Assembly: GCA_027493445.1 (NCBI GenBank)
Contig: JAOSKU010000001.1
Coordinates: 2,934,822-2,998,821 of the forward strand
Origin: Thermoleophilia bacterium
GTDB taxonomy: Bacteria; Actinomycetota; Thermoleophilia; RBG-16-64-13
Length of the DNA stretch: 64,000 bases
Reading direction: 5' to 3'
Each line of letters starts with the position of its first letter. Positions within the stretch are counted from its first letter, which is position 1. Shown piece by piece: positions 32,511 to 40,952 of the stretch. The position numbers and the translations under genes are program-made. The notes beneath the pieces were generated by a model. The model was not told where the DNA came from. It made no database searches and saw only the letters and a list, made by a program, of their open reading frames with translations.

Positions 32511-33084
32511 CGGGCGGAGTCTCCAGGCCGTCTCGGACCCTCTCGAGTGCCGGGCGGGCCTCCTGAGCCACTCGCCGCAGGCCTTCCTCGAGCACGTCCA
32601 GGGCCTCGTCCATGCGGTGGCGTCGCCACAGGAGCTCGGCCAGGTTGGCGTAGGGCGCCGGCAGGGTGGGGTCGGCCGCCAGGGCCGCGCGATAGTCGCT
32701 CTCGGCTCCGATCAGGTCCCCCTGGTCGCGTAGGATGTTGCCCAGGCGGTTTCGGACCAAGGCGTCCTCCTCACGCTCCAAGAGTCGCCGATACACGGCG
32801 GCGGCGTTGTCGAGCTGACCCAGGTTGGTGTAGGCGAGGGCCAGCCGCCGTTGCGCTGCCGCGTCTTCGGGATCGGCTGCGGCCGCCTCCTGCAGGCGGG
32901 GCAGCAGGGCTTCCCAGGTCTCGCGGGAGACCAGCTGCCGGGGCTGGGGCACCTCCCTCGCGCCCACGGTGTTCTCACCGGCGAAGGGGTCTTGGCCGAC
33001 GGCGAGCACCTCCCCGGCCGGGAGGCTTTCTCGCCGGGTGGTCGTGCCGGAGATGAAAATGGCGGCCAGGAGCACGATGATCAA
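32467..33084 (-). CDS. Membrane-anchored TPR-repeat protein
   Basis: The product has an N-terminal membrane anchor (AALIIVLLAAIFISGTTT) and at least three TPR-like repeats: PEDAAAQRRLALAYTNLGQLDNAAAVYRRLL, ALVRNRLGNILRDQGDLIGAESDYRAALA, and LPAPYANLAELLWRRHRMDEALDVLEEGL. The tail is Pro/Thr-rich. It probably scaffolds proteins on the outer face of the membrane. TTG 33084 is the first in-frame start, but a basic RRHRERPVRGRPRG stretch just upstream looks like the true N-terminus, so the start is uncertain. It follows another TPR gene in an operon and overlaps the methyltransferase gene convergently. Confidence 0.75.
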   Translation of the reverse strand: MIIVLLAAIFISGTTTRRESLPAGEVLAVGQDPFAGENTVGAREVPQPRQLVSRETWEALLPRLQEAAAADPEDAAAQRRLALAYTNLGQLDNAAAVYRRLLEREEDALVRNRLGNILRDQGDLIGAESDYRAALAADPTLPAPYANLAELLWRRHRMDEALDVLEEGLRRVAQEARPALERVRDGLETPPATTPGGPRESPPGT

Positions 33085-33143
33085 GGCCGCGGGAAGCAGT
33101 CCGCGGGGGCGGCCGCGGACTGGTCGCTCCCTGTGCCGCCGTG

Positions 33144-33866
33144 TCAGCCTGCGGTCGTGCTGGTCTGCTGGGCTTGGAGTTGGGCCTTGACGTCTTTCAG
33201 CCGTTGCTGGTCCTCTCCATTGGTGTTGGCGATGCCGCGATCCAGCACTTCGTACGCCTTGCTGGTGCTTTCCTCGGTAAGGTAGACCGAGGATAGATTG
33301 AGGTACGCCGCTGTCAGTTGCGGGTCGGCGGCGAGGGCTTTCTCATACTCCTGCTTGGCCTCGTCGTTTTTGCCCCAGTCGCGCAGCACATTGGCGTAGT
33401 TGTTGTGCGTGATTGGTTCGTCCGCGATGGCGAGCATCTTCTTGTACGTCGCGGCGGCATCGGAGTAGCGCTGGGTTTGGTACTGGGCGATGGCCAGCTC
33501 CTGGAGAGCGGCCAGGTCTTGCGGATTTGACTCGACCTTCTTCTGCAGATCGGGAATCTCTTTCTCGTAATCCGCAGCCGACTTCCCGCTCACGTCCACC
33601 CGCTTGATGACGCTGGTGGACGTAGTGGAGGACTGCTCGCCCGCCTCCGTGGAGGTGGTGTTCACCGAATCCGGCGGAGTCAGCTCGGTGATCATGCTGC
33701 TCCCGGTGTTCGCGCCCGCGCTGGTCGCCGTGGTCGTCGACGTGTCGCCGTTCGAGTCGGAGCAACCCGCGAGACCCCCCGCGACAGAAACAGCCAGCGC
33801 GACAGAGAGTGCTCCGATCCCAACGGCGCTCTTCATATCCCTAGGCTTCCTCCAAAACCGGCGCAT
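33144..33866 (-). CDS. TPR-repeat lipoprotein
   Basis: This 240-residue protein carries a signal peptide with lipobox GLAGC (Cys near residue 35), a Thr/Ser/Asn-rich linker and TPR units (DLAALQELAIAQYQTQRYSDAAATYKKML, ITHNNYANVLRDWGKNDEAKQEYEKALA, LTAAYLNLSSVYLTEESTSKAYEVLDRGI). It likely binds partners at the outer membrane-leaflet surface. The start follows AAGGAG. It forms a pair with the TPR protein just downstream, suggesting a joint role such as envelope assembly. No enzyme motifs were seen. Confidence 0.82.
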   Translation of the reverse strand: MRRFWRKPRDMKSAVGIGALSVALAVSVAGGLAGCSDSNGDTSTTTATSAGANTGSSMITELTPPDSVNTTSTEAGEQSSTTSTSVIKRVDVSGKSAADYEKEIPDLQKKVESNPQDLAALQELAIAQYQTQRYSDAAATYKKMLAIADEPITHNNYANVLRDWGKNDEAKQEYEKALAADPQLTAAYLNLSSVYLTEESTSKAYEVLDRGIANTNGEDQQRLKDVKAQLQAQQTSTTAG

Positions 33867-33892
33867 GGCCTCGCTCTCCTTTCTTGCGGCCC

Positions 33893-34765
33893 TCAGGCGA
33901 CGAACACCTGGAGGGCGCTGCTCTCGATTCGCGCTCGGGCCGGCAGCCGGCCGGCGAGCTCTCCATCTGTCTGGAACCAGACTACGTCGTTGGGATCGAT
34001 GGTCTCCAGCTGGACGTCGATCCCCGTGACATAGGTCACATCCGGGTGGCGAAGGTGCAGGCCCAAGGGTACACCCATCCAGAAGAGAAGGGTACGGGCC
34101 AGCCCTCTACCTGCGAAGAGGACCACATCCAAGATGCCGTCGGTGGGATCGGCTCTGCTCGTGATGCCAAAGCGCCCGCCGTAGTACCTGCAATTGCCCA
34201 CGACTACGAAGTTCGCCCTGTATGGCCGCCCGTCGATGGTCACCGTGAACTCCGGCTGCGCGTGGCGCCGGAACGCACCGATACCCGCGCATACGAATGC
34301 CAGCTCCTTGAACCGACGCTTCCGTCGCGGATCGAGTTCCCTGATGGTCAGGGCGTCCAGCCCGGCTCCCACCATCAAGATAAAGCGCCGGCCGTCCGCG
34401 TAGCCCAGGTCGAGGGTGGCGGTCCGCCCCCGCGTGATGACGGCGCAGGCCTTGGCCACATCGAGGGGGATGCCGAGCTCCTGAGCGAGCACGTTCACGG
34501 TTCCGGCCGGAACGATGCCGAGCGGGATGTCGCCTCCGGCCAGGCCGTTCACCACCTCGTTGACCGTGCCGTCGCCGCCCACCGCGATGATGGCCTGCAC
34601 CTCTCGGGCGAGGGTGGCGGCCAGCTCCATGGCCTCTCGGGGGGCCTGGGTGGTCCGTACGACCACGTCCAGCCCGGAGGCGGCCAAGATGGCCTCCACA
34701 TGGGATCCCACGACCCTTCCTTTGCCTCCACCGGCGTATGGGTTGTAGATGAGGCCGACCCTCAC
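33893..34765 (-). CDS. Diacylglycerol kinase-family lipid kinase
   Basis: The 290-residue protein matches the DagK/YegS/BmrU lipid kinase family. The opening is VGLIYNPYAGGGKGR, followed by the catalytic VGGDGTVNEVVNGLAGGDIPLGIVPAGTVN motif and C-terminal beta domain (GRFGITSRADPTDGILDVVLF). It phosphorylates diacylglycerol or a related lipid to feed phospholipid recycling. GTG start at 34765 overlaps the stop of the PHP-family gene (GTGA), so both belong to one operon. Confidence 0.92.
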   Translation of the reverse strand: MRVGLIYNPYAGGGKGRVVGSHVEAILAASGLDVVVRTTQAPREAMELAATLAREVQAIIAVGGDGTVNEVVNGLAGGDIPLGIVPAGTVNVLAQELGIPLDVAKACAVITRGRTATLDLGYADGRRFILMVGAGLDALTIRELDPRRKRRFKELAFVCAGIGAFRRHAQPEFTVTIDGRPYRANFVVVGNCRYYGGRFGITSRADPTDGILDVVLFAGRGLARTLLFWMGVPLGLHLRHPDVTYVTGIDVQLETIDPNDVVWFQTDGELAGRLPARARIESSALQVFVA

Positions 34766-35610
34766 TCCGCGTCTCCGGCCGGGAGCGGTCGGGTCTCGAC
34801 CTGAGCCCGGCTCCCGTTCCTAGACGGGACAAGGGCAGCGTAGTCTACAAAGCCCAGGTCCAGGGCCAGATCCCGCGCCGCGGCGAAGTCCATGCCAACC
34901 TCGGCCGGGGCGTGCGCGTCGGAGCCGAAGGTCACCCGCACGCCGGCTTTCCGGAGCGCCGCGAGGACGGAAGGCGCCGGATAGATCTCACCCACCGGGC
35001 GGCGCAGGCCGGCGGTGTTGATCTCCACCAGCAGGCCGGCACGGGCGATCGTGGCCGCCAGGAGGCTCAGGGGCCCCTCCATCGGCTCCGCCGGGCGGTG
35101 GCCGAACTTCTTCACCAGGTCGACGTGGCCCAGGATGGTGAAGGCGCCCGAGTCGGCAGCCTCGCCCATCAGTTCGAAGTACCGCCGGTAGATCTCATCG
35201 ACGGACCGCGAGTCGAACCCTCCGATGTTCCGCGGATCGTCGAAGCCCCACCCGTCGATGAAGTGCACCGACCCCAGGACGTAGTCGAAGGGGTACTCGG
35301 CCAGCAGGTCACGCATCTGCGCCAGGGTCTGCGGCACGTAGTCGGCCTCGATGCCCAGCAGCACGTAGCCGGGGTGGGTCTCCTTCAGCCGCGAGACCTC
35401 CTCCACGTAGCCCTCCAGCTGCCGGCGATCCATGGAGAGCTGCGGGTCTCGGGTATGAAGCAGCGGCAGGTGGTCGGCTATGCCGATGGCGGGCAAGCCT
35501 TTGGCGCGTGCGCTCTCCACGTACTCGCGGGGAGCCCCCTGGGCGTGACCGCAGAGCTGGGTGTGGGTGTGGTAGTCAGGCAGAGGCGCAATCCCGGACG
35601 GAGCGCGCAT
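34762..35610 (-). CDS. PHP-domain histidinol-phosphatase-like protein
   Basis: The 282-residue protein has the HisK/HisJ-type PHP metal motifs: DYHTHTQLCGHAQG, IGIADHLPL, LLGIEADYVP, VLGSVHFIDGWGFDDP, LGHVDLVKKFG and GSDAHAPAEVG. It could be the histidinol-phosphate phosphatase of histidine synthesis, but no his genes are near, so another phosphoester is possible. ATG 35610 follows AAGGAGG. The upstream side abuts the nested repeat. It is co-transcribed with the lipid kinase. Confidence 0.88.
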   Translation of the reverse strand: MRAPSGIAPLPDYHTHTQLCGHAQGAPREYVESARAKGLPAIGIADHLPLLHTRDPQLSMDRRQLEGYVEEVSRLKETHPGYVLLGIEADYVPQTLAQMRDLLAEYPFDYVLGSVHFIDGWGFDDPRNIGGFDSRSVDEIYRRYFELMGEAADSGAFTILGHVDLVKKFGHRPAEPMEGPLSLLAATIARAGLLVEINTAGLRRPVGEIYPAPSVLAALRKAGVRVTFGSDAHAPAEVGMDFAAARDLALDLGFVDYAALVPSRNGSRAQVETRPLPAGDAE

Positions 35611-35627
35611 TTCGCGGGCCTCCTTTG

Positions 35628-35949
35628 CAGGCTGCTGAAAAACGGAGGCTCGGCCGCCGGACCGCACTGGGCGGCGCCATGCGCTGTCCTCAGTCGCGCC
35701 CGTAGCGCTGCTACGAGCGCTCCTTGCGTCCGGGAGCTCGTCTCGGGACGAAGCCTTGGCCGCCAGGCCGCACTGGGCGGTCCGATGCCGCGTCCTCGGT
35801 CGCGTCCGTAGCGCTGCTACGCCCGCTCCCTGCGTCCTTGCCTCGCCCGCGCCCAGCGCAACCTGGCGGCGAAGCGTCATCCCGAGACGAGCTCTGCCTT
35901 GCGCATACCCAGTGCACCCCGGCGGCGAAGCGTCATTTCTCAGCCTGTT
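35628..35949 (-). repeat. Dispersed repeat interrupted by another copy (outer copy)
   Basis: The left end CAGGCTGCTGA and right end CTCAGCCTGTTAG (read as CTAACAGGCTGAG in reverse) are GGCTGCTGA-type arms. The outer core runs from GGAGGCTCGG to CTCCTTGCGTCC, is broken by the inner copy, and resumes at CCTTGCGCATACCCAGTGCA through GAAGCGTCATT. The copy at 10199, read in reverse, has the same parts without a break. The right arm contains the stop codon of lepB. Confidence 0.88.
35734..35894 (-). repeat. Dispersed repeat inserted in another copy (inner copy)
   Basis: GAGCTCGTCTCGGGACGAAGCC pairs with GCGTCATCCCGAGACGAGCTC: the outer 11 bases GAGCTCGTCTC/GAGACGAGCTC are perfect complements. It is a complete core including CGTAGC-GCT-GCTACG. 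It splits an older copy, which indicates that the element has moved as a unit. Confidence 0.9.
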
Positions 35950-36471
35950 AGAGAAGATGCAGTCGTCCCAGCGGCCAGTAGACCATGAAGACCTCGCCGA
36001 GAACAGCGTCCCGGGGCACGAAGCCCCAAGCGTGGGAGTCGTAGCTGTTGTTGCGGTTGTCGCCGAGCACGAAGAGCATGCCGGCAGGAACCACCACCGG
36101 CCCGTAGGCATAGCGCGGCTGGGTGGCCCCTTCGACGACGAAAGCTTCCTCATTGACCAGCAGCCGGCTGTTCTTCACCTCGACTGTGTCGCCAGGCAGG
36201 CCGATGACACGCTTCACCAGAGGCACGGTGCTGTTGACGTTGGCGGGCGGGTCGAAGACGATGACGTCCCCCGGTGGATGTCGCGCAGATGGTAGATGAA
36301 CCGGTTGGCGAGCACCCGGTCTTCGGGTTGGATGTTCGGATCCATGGAGGCTGTGGGGATCTCGTAGGGCTTCGCCACGGTGGCCTGGATGACCAGGGCA
36401 AGGACAACGGCCAGCGCCAGCGGCAGCAGGATCTCGCGCAGCAGGAACCGCGCGATGCGTCCGCCGGGCAC
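35948..36471 (-). CDS. lepB: Signal peptidase I (one frame interruption)
   Basis: Corrected length is about 174 aa, as in Gram-positive SipS-type enzymes that cleave signal peptides of exported proteins. A single N-terminal anchor ([19 protein letters not shown]) precedes catalytic Ser in [10 protein letters not shown]. Lys lies in [16 protein letters not shown], and the conserved [17 protein letters not shown] follows. The frame breaks at 36268-36272 where a C run (G run on the coding strand) is one short, inside [14 protein letters not shown] 36471 starts 2 nt after the dtd stop. The TAA stop is within a repeat arm. Confidence 0.9.
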
Positions 36472-36472
36472 C

Positions 36473-36923
36473 TCAGCCTTCGCCTTCGTCTTCGAGGAGG
36501 AGCGTGAAGGGTCCGTCGTTCGTGAGAGAGACCCGCATGTGGGCGCCGAAGGAGCCCTGGGCGGTGGGGGAGACCCAGGTCCGCAAGGGTGCTGCGGAAC
36601 TCCTCCACCAGCTCCTCGGCCAGGGCCGGATCGGCGGCGGAGGTGAACGAGGGACGCCGGCCCTTGCGGGTATCGGCGTAGAGGGTGAACTGACTCACCA
36701 CGAGCACGGCGCCACCGACGTCTTTCAGAGCCAGATTGGTCTTACCGGCCGTATCCTCGAACAGCCGCAGATTGGCGAGCTTGACGGCCAAGCTTCGAGC
36801 CCCGGCCGCCGTGTCGTGGTGCCCCACACCCACGAGGGCCAGCAGGCCGCGGCCGATGCGACCCACCACGGCCCCGTCGACCTCAACCGCCGCTTCCGTC
36901 ACGCGCTGCGCTACCACGCGCAT
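36473..36923 (-). CDS. dtd: D-aminoacyl-tRNA deacylase (one frame interruption)
   Basis: This is DTD (about 149 aa corrected), which removes D-amino acids from tRNAs. [17 protein letters not shown] starts it, [17 protein letters not shown] holds the active-site SQFTLY motif, and [22 protein letters not shown] is the second family signature. The conserved GP cis-proline stretch is kept. At 36566-36570 one extra base in a G/C run shifts the frame before GSFGAHM. The start ATG 36923 overlaps the mtaB end by 13 nt, and lepB follows, so mtaB-dtd-lepB form an operon. Confidence 0.9.
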
Positions 36924-38314
36924 GGGCTCTCCGCCACGACGCACGCATCCCATCGCCCGTCGGCCAGGCGGCGGCGCAGGCGGACGGAGGCGAAGGTATT
37001 GGGGCGGGCGGCCCGGTCGGTCAGAACCTCGATGTAATTGCCGGTGAGGCCCACACGCCGCTCTCCGTCGGTCTGGTGCAGGAGGAGGGCGGTGAGCTCG
37101 CGGCCCGCGAAGCGGGCCTGAAAAGCCCCGTTCTTGCGGGCACCCAGCACCCGCAGGCGCTCGTTGCGGACGTGGATGGTCTCGGGATCGACTTTCCCGG
37201 GCAGCACGGAGGCGGGAGTACCCGGCCGGTCGCTGTAGCTGAACACGTGCAGGTAGGTGAGAGGCAGCTCGTCCACCAGCCGGAGGCTCTGCTCGAACTC
37301 CTCTTCGGTCTCCCCCGGGAAGCCCACGATCACATCGGCGCCGATGGCCGCGTCGGGCAGGGATCGGCGGATGGCCCACACCCTGTCGGCATAGGCGGCC
37401 GCGTTGTACGGGCGGTTCATGCGGCGAAGGACGCTGTCGGCTCCGCTCTGCAGGGGCACGTGCAGGTGGTGGGCGAACCGCGGGCCCGCAGCCTGTATCA
37501 CCGACAGCACGCGGTCGTCGATTTCGCGCGGCTCGGTCGAGCTGAGACGGTAGCGGGCCACCGTCGGGTCGTCGGCCAGGGCCCGCAGCAGGTCGGCCAG
37601 GGAGCCCTCGCCGGTGTCGCGGCCCCAGGCGCCGAGGTGGATGCCGGTGAGCACCACCTCCTGGTAGCCCCCGGCGGCCAGCAGCCTCGTCTGCTGCAGG
37701 ACCTCGTTCAGGGGCATGCTGCGGGAGCGCCCCCGGGCGGCCGGGATCACGCAGTAGCTGCAGCGGGCGTCGCAGCCGTTCTGCACCTTGAGAAAGGCCC
37801 GCGTGTATCCAGAAAAATGCGTGATGAAATCGCCATGAAAGCTCGTGGCCTCATCGTAGGGGGTGACCTCCTGGACCGCTTTCCAGGCGACCGCCGGCAT
37901 GGAGGTCTCCACATCGAGCAGAGCGTCCAGGTGTCTGGGCAGGTGCAGCTTGTCGATGTTTCCCAGAATCAGCTCGACCCCGGGGATCGCGGCCACTTTT
38001 TCGGGGGAGACCTGCGCATAGCAGCCGGTGACGACCAGTCGGGCGTCCGGGTCACGCCGCTTGGCTCGGCGGATCTCATGCCGGCAGGTGCGGTCGGTCT
38101 TGCCCGTGACGGTGCAGGTGTTCAGGACCCGGATCGCGGCGGGCTCCTCCCAGGGTACGGTCTGGTAGCCCTCGGCGGCCAGGGCCTCTTCCATCTGCGC
38201 GGTCTCACACTGGTTCAGTTTGCAGCCCAGGGTGCGGAAGGCAACGCTCTTCCGGATCGCCGGCTTGCGGCTCGCGGTCGCCGGATCCAGCACGAGGGTT
38301 TTGGCTGCCTCCAT
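36911..38314 (-). CDS. mtaB: tRNA N6-threonylcarbamoyladenosine (t6A37) methylthiotransferase
   Basis: The 467-residue radical-SAM enzyme adds a methylthio group to t6A37 of tRNAs. [14 protein letters not shown] is the MtaB-specific start of the UPF0004 domain, with further cluster cysteines in [11 protein letters not shown] and VTGCYAQ. The radical-SAM motif is [22 protein letters not shown] domain ends it ([21 protein letters not shown]). These separate it from MiaB and RimO. ATG 38314 is used; the frame extends 22 codons further without support. It is first in an operon with dtd and lepB. Confidence 0.93.
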   Translation of the reverse strand: MEAAKTLVLDPATASRKPAIRKSVAFRTLGCKLNQCETAQMEEALAAEGYQTVPWEEPAAIRVLNTCTVTGKTDRTCRHEIRRAKRRDPDARLVVTGCYAQVSPEKVAAIPGVELILGNIDKLHLPRHLDALLDVETSMPAVAWKAVQEVTPYDEATSFHGDFITHFSGYTRAFLKVQNGCDARCSYCVIPAARGRSRSMPLNEVLQQTRLLAAGGYQEVVLTGIHLGAWGRDTGEGSLADLLRALADDPTVARYRLSSTEPREIDDRVLSVIQAAGPRFAHHLHVPLQSGADSVLRRMNRPYNAAAYADRVWAIRRSLPDAAIGADVIVGFPGETEEEFEQSLRLVDELPLTYLHVFSYSDRPGTPASVLPGKVDPETIHVRNERLRVLGARKNGAFQARFAGRELTALLLHQTDGERRVGLTGNYIEVLTDRAARPNTFASVRLRRRLADGRWDACVVAESPCAW

Positions 38315-38404
38315 GGGTCTGCTCAGGTTCTCGGGATGCCTCGATGGCCGTGCTTGCACAGGTCTGGGAGATGGTAGCACAGCGACCCAAGGGTCCCCGG
38401 GACG

Positions 38405-39304
38405 CTACTCCTGGATGACGACCGGCGTACCCAAGGGGGCGAAGTTGGTGAGCTCGAGGATATCGGCGTTCCTCATGCGGATGCAGCCGTTGCTCACGTC
38501 TGTGCCCACCTTCGAGGGGTCGTTGGTGCCGTGGATGCCCGCCTGCCCTCCCCCCGGCCAGTCGGTGAGCTTCTCGGAGAAACCGCTGAGCGCCATGATC
38601 AGCACGCCGTAGACGCTGTTGGGGTTCGCGGGCTTCACCTTCACGGCCACGTAGAAAGTACCCACAGGGGAGGGTGTGTCGCCCTTGCCCACGCCGATGG
38701 GGTAGGAGCGGATCTTGGCGCCTCGCTCGTAGAGATCCAGGCGGTGCTCCGAGAGATCGATGCGTAGCTCGTGACGCATCGTCAGCGGCTTCACTTCGGC
38801 GGCCCGCACCCAGCCGCGGCTGCCGTTCGGCCGCACGGGCAGGTGGATCTCGAACCAGAGGTCGCCCCGGTCGTCGAGGGCCTCCGACTCTACCAAGAAG
38901 GTCGCGGTCACCTCGAACTCGCCCTTTCGCGGGAAGGTGCGGGTCAGGTTGGAACCGGGCGGCACTCGGTCGTACACGCGCAGCTGATCGTCGGCGGCTT
39001 CGACCGCCAGCCGATCGCCGTCCTTCTGCGCTTGTTCCAGCGGGGTCAGGGAGACGGTGGTGGTGGGTGCCTCGGTGCTCGCGGTGAGGACGGCCGCGAC
39101 CGTCGAGGGCGGTCCGCTGGTGAGCGCCCCGTGGGGGTCGGTGTTCGCCGGGCTGCGGAGAAGGGTCAGGGAGAGCACAGCCAGCAGCAGGCCGACACCG
39201 AGCAGCGCCTTGGCTGCGGTCTGCAGCATTCCTTGCCGGTCTCTGTCCGCTCGGCGCGGTTCCTGGCTCGACGGGGAGCGGGTTTCCATCGGGTCGGCGT
39301 GCAT
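38405..39304 (-). CDS. L,D-transpeptidase (YkuD domain)
   Basis: The roughly 299-residue protein has an N-terminal anchor (ALLGVGLLLAVLSLTLL), a Thr/Pro linker, a small SH3-like region (FEVTATFLVESEALDDRGDLWFEI) and a C-terminal YkuD catalytic domain. The domain's HGTNDPSKVGTDVSNGCIRMRN contains the His, Ser and Cys of the active site. It would cross-link or attach proteins to peptidoglycan. Starts at 39304, 39289 and 39229 are all possible; 39229 has AAGGA directly before it. It is separated from mtaB by 90 nt without a clear terminator. Confidence 0.88.
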   Translation of the reverse strand: MHADPMETRSPSSQEPRRADRDRQGMLQTAAKALLGVGLLLAVLSLTLLRSPANTDPHGALTSGPPSTVAAVLTASTEAPTTTVSLTPLEQAQKDGDRLAVEAADDQLRVYDRVPPGSNLTRTFPRKGEFEVTATFLVESEALDDRGDLWFEIHLPVRPNGSRGWVRAAEVKPLTMRHELRIDLSEHRLDLYERGAKIRSYPIGVGKGDTPSPVGTFYVAVKVKPANPNSVYGVLIMALSGFSEKLTDWPGGGQAGIHGTNDPSKVGTDVSNGCIRMRNADILELTNFAPLGTPVVIQE

Positions 39305-39374
39305 CTCCACGAAGTGGGGGGGCAGAGCGCATGGTAGCACAGGGCCGGCCAGTGCGGTCTGGGGGCCGGGGGCG

Positions 39375-39527
39375 GAGAACGAGACCCACGCCCTGGAGAT
39401 CTTGCGCGAGCGCGACGTCGCGCTACCGACGTACTCGCTGCAGCGGCTTATCAAGAAGCTGGTGCACGTGTTCGCCCGGCAGGCGGCGGCAACCCTGCAT
39501 AACCTCCCGGGGGCGTCCAGCGCATGA
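39375..39527 (+). pseudogene. Possible gene fragment or short ORF
   Basis: About 50 codons with coding-like codon use run in frame to TGA 39525: ENETHALEILRERDVALPTY, then LQRLIKKLVHVFARQAAATL. No start codon with a ribosome binding site was found, and the upstream DNA does not continue the protein. It may be the tail of a lost gene. Apart from this and the terminator, 39305-39605 shows nothing else. Confidence 0.3.
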
Positions 39528-39554
39528 CAGCACCAAGCGGGCGTGGAAGCAAGG

Positions 39555-39581
39555 AAAAGGACGCCCGATGGGCGCCCTTTT
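39555..39581. terminator. Bidirectional intrinsic terminator
   Basis: AAAAGGaCGCCC-gat-GGGCGcCCTTTT is an almost perfect stem with A- and T-runs on both sides. It lies 25 nt after the minus-strand cytochrome stop and after the plus-strand fragment. Confidence 0.88.
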
Positions 39582-39605
39582 CGCAGTGCGAGGATAAGGC
39601 CGCGA

Positions 39606-40166
39606 CTAGCCGGTGACGGTGATCGTGCCGGTCGGGACCGTGGTCGTCGTGGTCGGCGCCGCGGTTGTCGTGGTGGTCGGCGCGGCCGTCGTGGTGGTGG
39701 TTGCACCGGTAGTTGTGGTCGTTCCAGCCGTGGTCGTCGTGGTCGTGGCCTGCGTGGTCGTGGTCGTGGCCTGCGTGGTCGTGGTCGTGGCCTGCGTGGT
39801 CGTGGTCGTGGCCTCACCGTGGCAGCCGGCCGAGAGGCAGCCGCTGTTGGCGTGGCCCGACGCTGCGCCGATGTTGGCGGCCGAAACGTGGCACGTGGTG
39901 CACTTGCTGATGTCGATGGTCCCTTCACCGCCGGCCGGGTTGTCGTGGCAAGCCTGGCAGTTGCTCGGGAAGATGCCTGAGTGCGCCGCCACGTTGTGCG
40001 CGGCAGGGGCGACCAGCACCGTGCCTCCCGCGTGGCAGTTGTCGCAGCCACCCGCGAAACCGGTGGGATAGGCGCCGGCCTGGTCGCCGTCGACGGCGAC
40101 GGCCACGATCACCGCCACAGCTACGATCAGCAAAGCCACTGCGATGAACGAAATCTTCTTTTTCAT
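39606..40166 (-). CDS. Secreted multiheme cytochrome with threonine-rich C-terminal tail
   Basis: The 186-residue exported protein starts MKKKISFIAVALLIVAVAVI (signal peptide). It has three CxxCH heme motifs (CDNCH, CQACH, CTTCH) and one CLSAGCH, a CX4CH form that could bind a fourth heme. From about residue 118 the chain is almost only Thr, Ala and Pro, with tandem ATTTTTQ and TTTTTAAP units, ending GTITVTG. Such tails usually span the wall and are often glycosylated. A cell-wall electron carrier is the best guess. ATG 40166 follows GGAGGTGAG, and a strong terminator follows the gene. Confidence 0.85.
   Translation of the reverse strand: MKKKISFIAVALLIVAVAVIVAVAVDGDQAGAYPTGFAGGCDNCHAGGTVLVAPAAHNVAAHSGIFPSNCQACHDNPAGGEGTIDISKCTTCHVSAANIGAASGHANSGCLSAGCHGEATTTTTQATTTTTQATTTTTQATTTTTTAGTTTTTGATTTTTAAPTTTTTAAPTTTTTVPTGTITVTG
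39736..39813. repeat. 21-bp coding tandem repeat
   Basis: About 3.5 units of a 21-nt repeat (GTGGTCGTGGTCGTGGCCTGC on the plus strand) encode the ATTTTTQ units of the Thr-rich cytochrome tail. Unit number may vary by slippage. Confidence 0.8.
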
Positions 40167-40443
40167 TCTCACCTCCCCTCCCTCCTCATGATCCTTCATC
40201 ACGTCAAGGGACGCTGTCCGCGAGCAGCTTCCCAGATGAGCCTCGAAGGAAACGTGGCATCCTCATCTTTCGACGGCCCCATCATACCCAAGGCCATACG
40301 TCGAGGCAACGGAATCTTCTCTCATCTTCCAGGGAGTTTGCCATCGACCGCCGATCTCCTGCCGCGTGCGCGCGAGTCCCGGCGTGGTAGCATATGCGAG
40401 GCGTGCGGCGCGCGGCGCGCGCCCAGATCCCCAACCGTCGAGT

Positions 40444-40952
40444 GTGAGACCAATAGCTACGCATCCTACGGAGGGTCATCCGCCGCATCCAGTGGAACCG
40501 TGGCGTCGCCGGTTCGTGCCCCGAGCTCTCCGGCGCGAGAAGGTGGCCGGTCAGGTGGTGCGCTTCGGGATCGTCGGGGTCCTGAACACGGTGGTGGATT
40601 TCGCCCTGCTGAACCTCCTCTACCACGTGGTCGGGCTCCCGTTGCTCGGGGCCAACACCTTGTCGGTGACGGGCGGCATCGTCAACAGCTTCTTCTGGAA
40701 CAAGCACTGGACATTCTCCGCCGGGGGGTGGCATCGTTGGTGGCGTCAGGCGCTGGTCTTCGTCACCGTCAGTCTCATTGGGCTGGTGATCAACGACGCG
40801 GGAATCTACGTGCTGCACGTGTGGTCCGGGGGACATCCGTGCTGGCGGTGAACATGCAGAAGATCGGGGCTTCAGTGATCTCCATGGTGTGGAACTTCCT
40901 GGGCTACCGCTTCCTGGCCTTTCGCTCGGCGCGGAGCGAGGGCTCGGCGTGA
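40444..40952 (+). CDS. GtrA-family membrane protein (one frame interruption)
   Basis: After correction this is a GtrA/DPMS-type protein of about 170 aa with four helices: VVRFGIVGVLNTVVDFALLNLL, LGANTLSVTGGIVNSFFWNKHWTF, ALVFVTVSLIGLVINDAGIYV and KIGASVISMVWNFLGYRFLAF. GtrA proteins help move lipid-linked sugars across the membrane. The frame breaks at 40828-40832 (a G run one short). GTG 40444 is a reasonable start; the frame is open back to 40366. Its TGA overlaps the GTG start of the next gene, a glycosyltransferase, a common pairing. Confidence 0.85.

Noticed and set aside
39736..39813. Regular 21-bp repeats that could suggest a CRISPR array
   Set aside because: Units are directly adjacent without unique spacers and encode ATTTTTQ in frame within the cytochrome gene.
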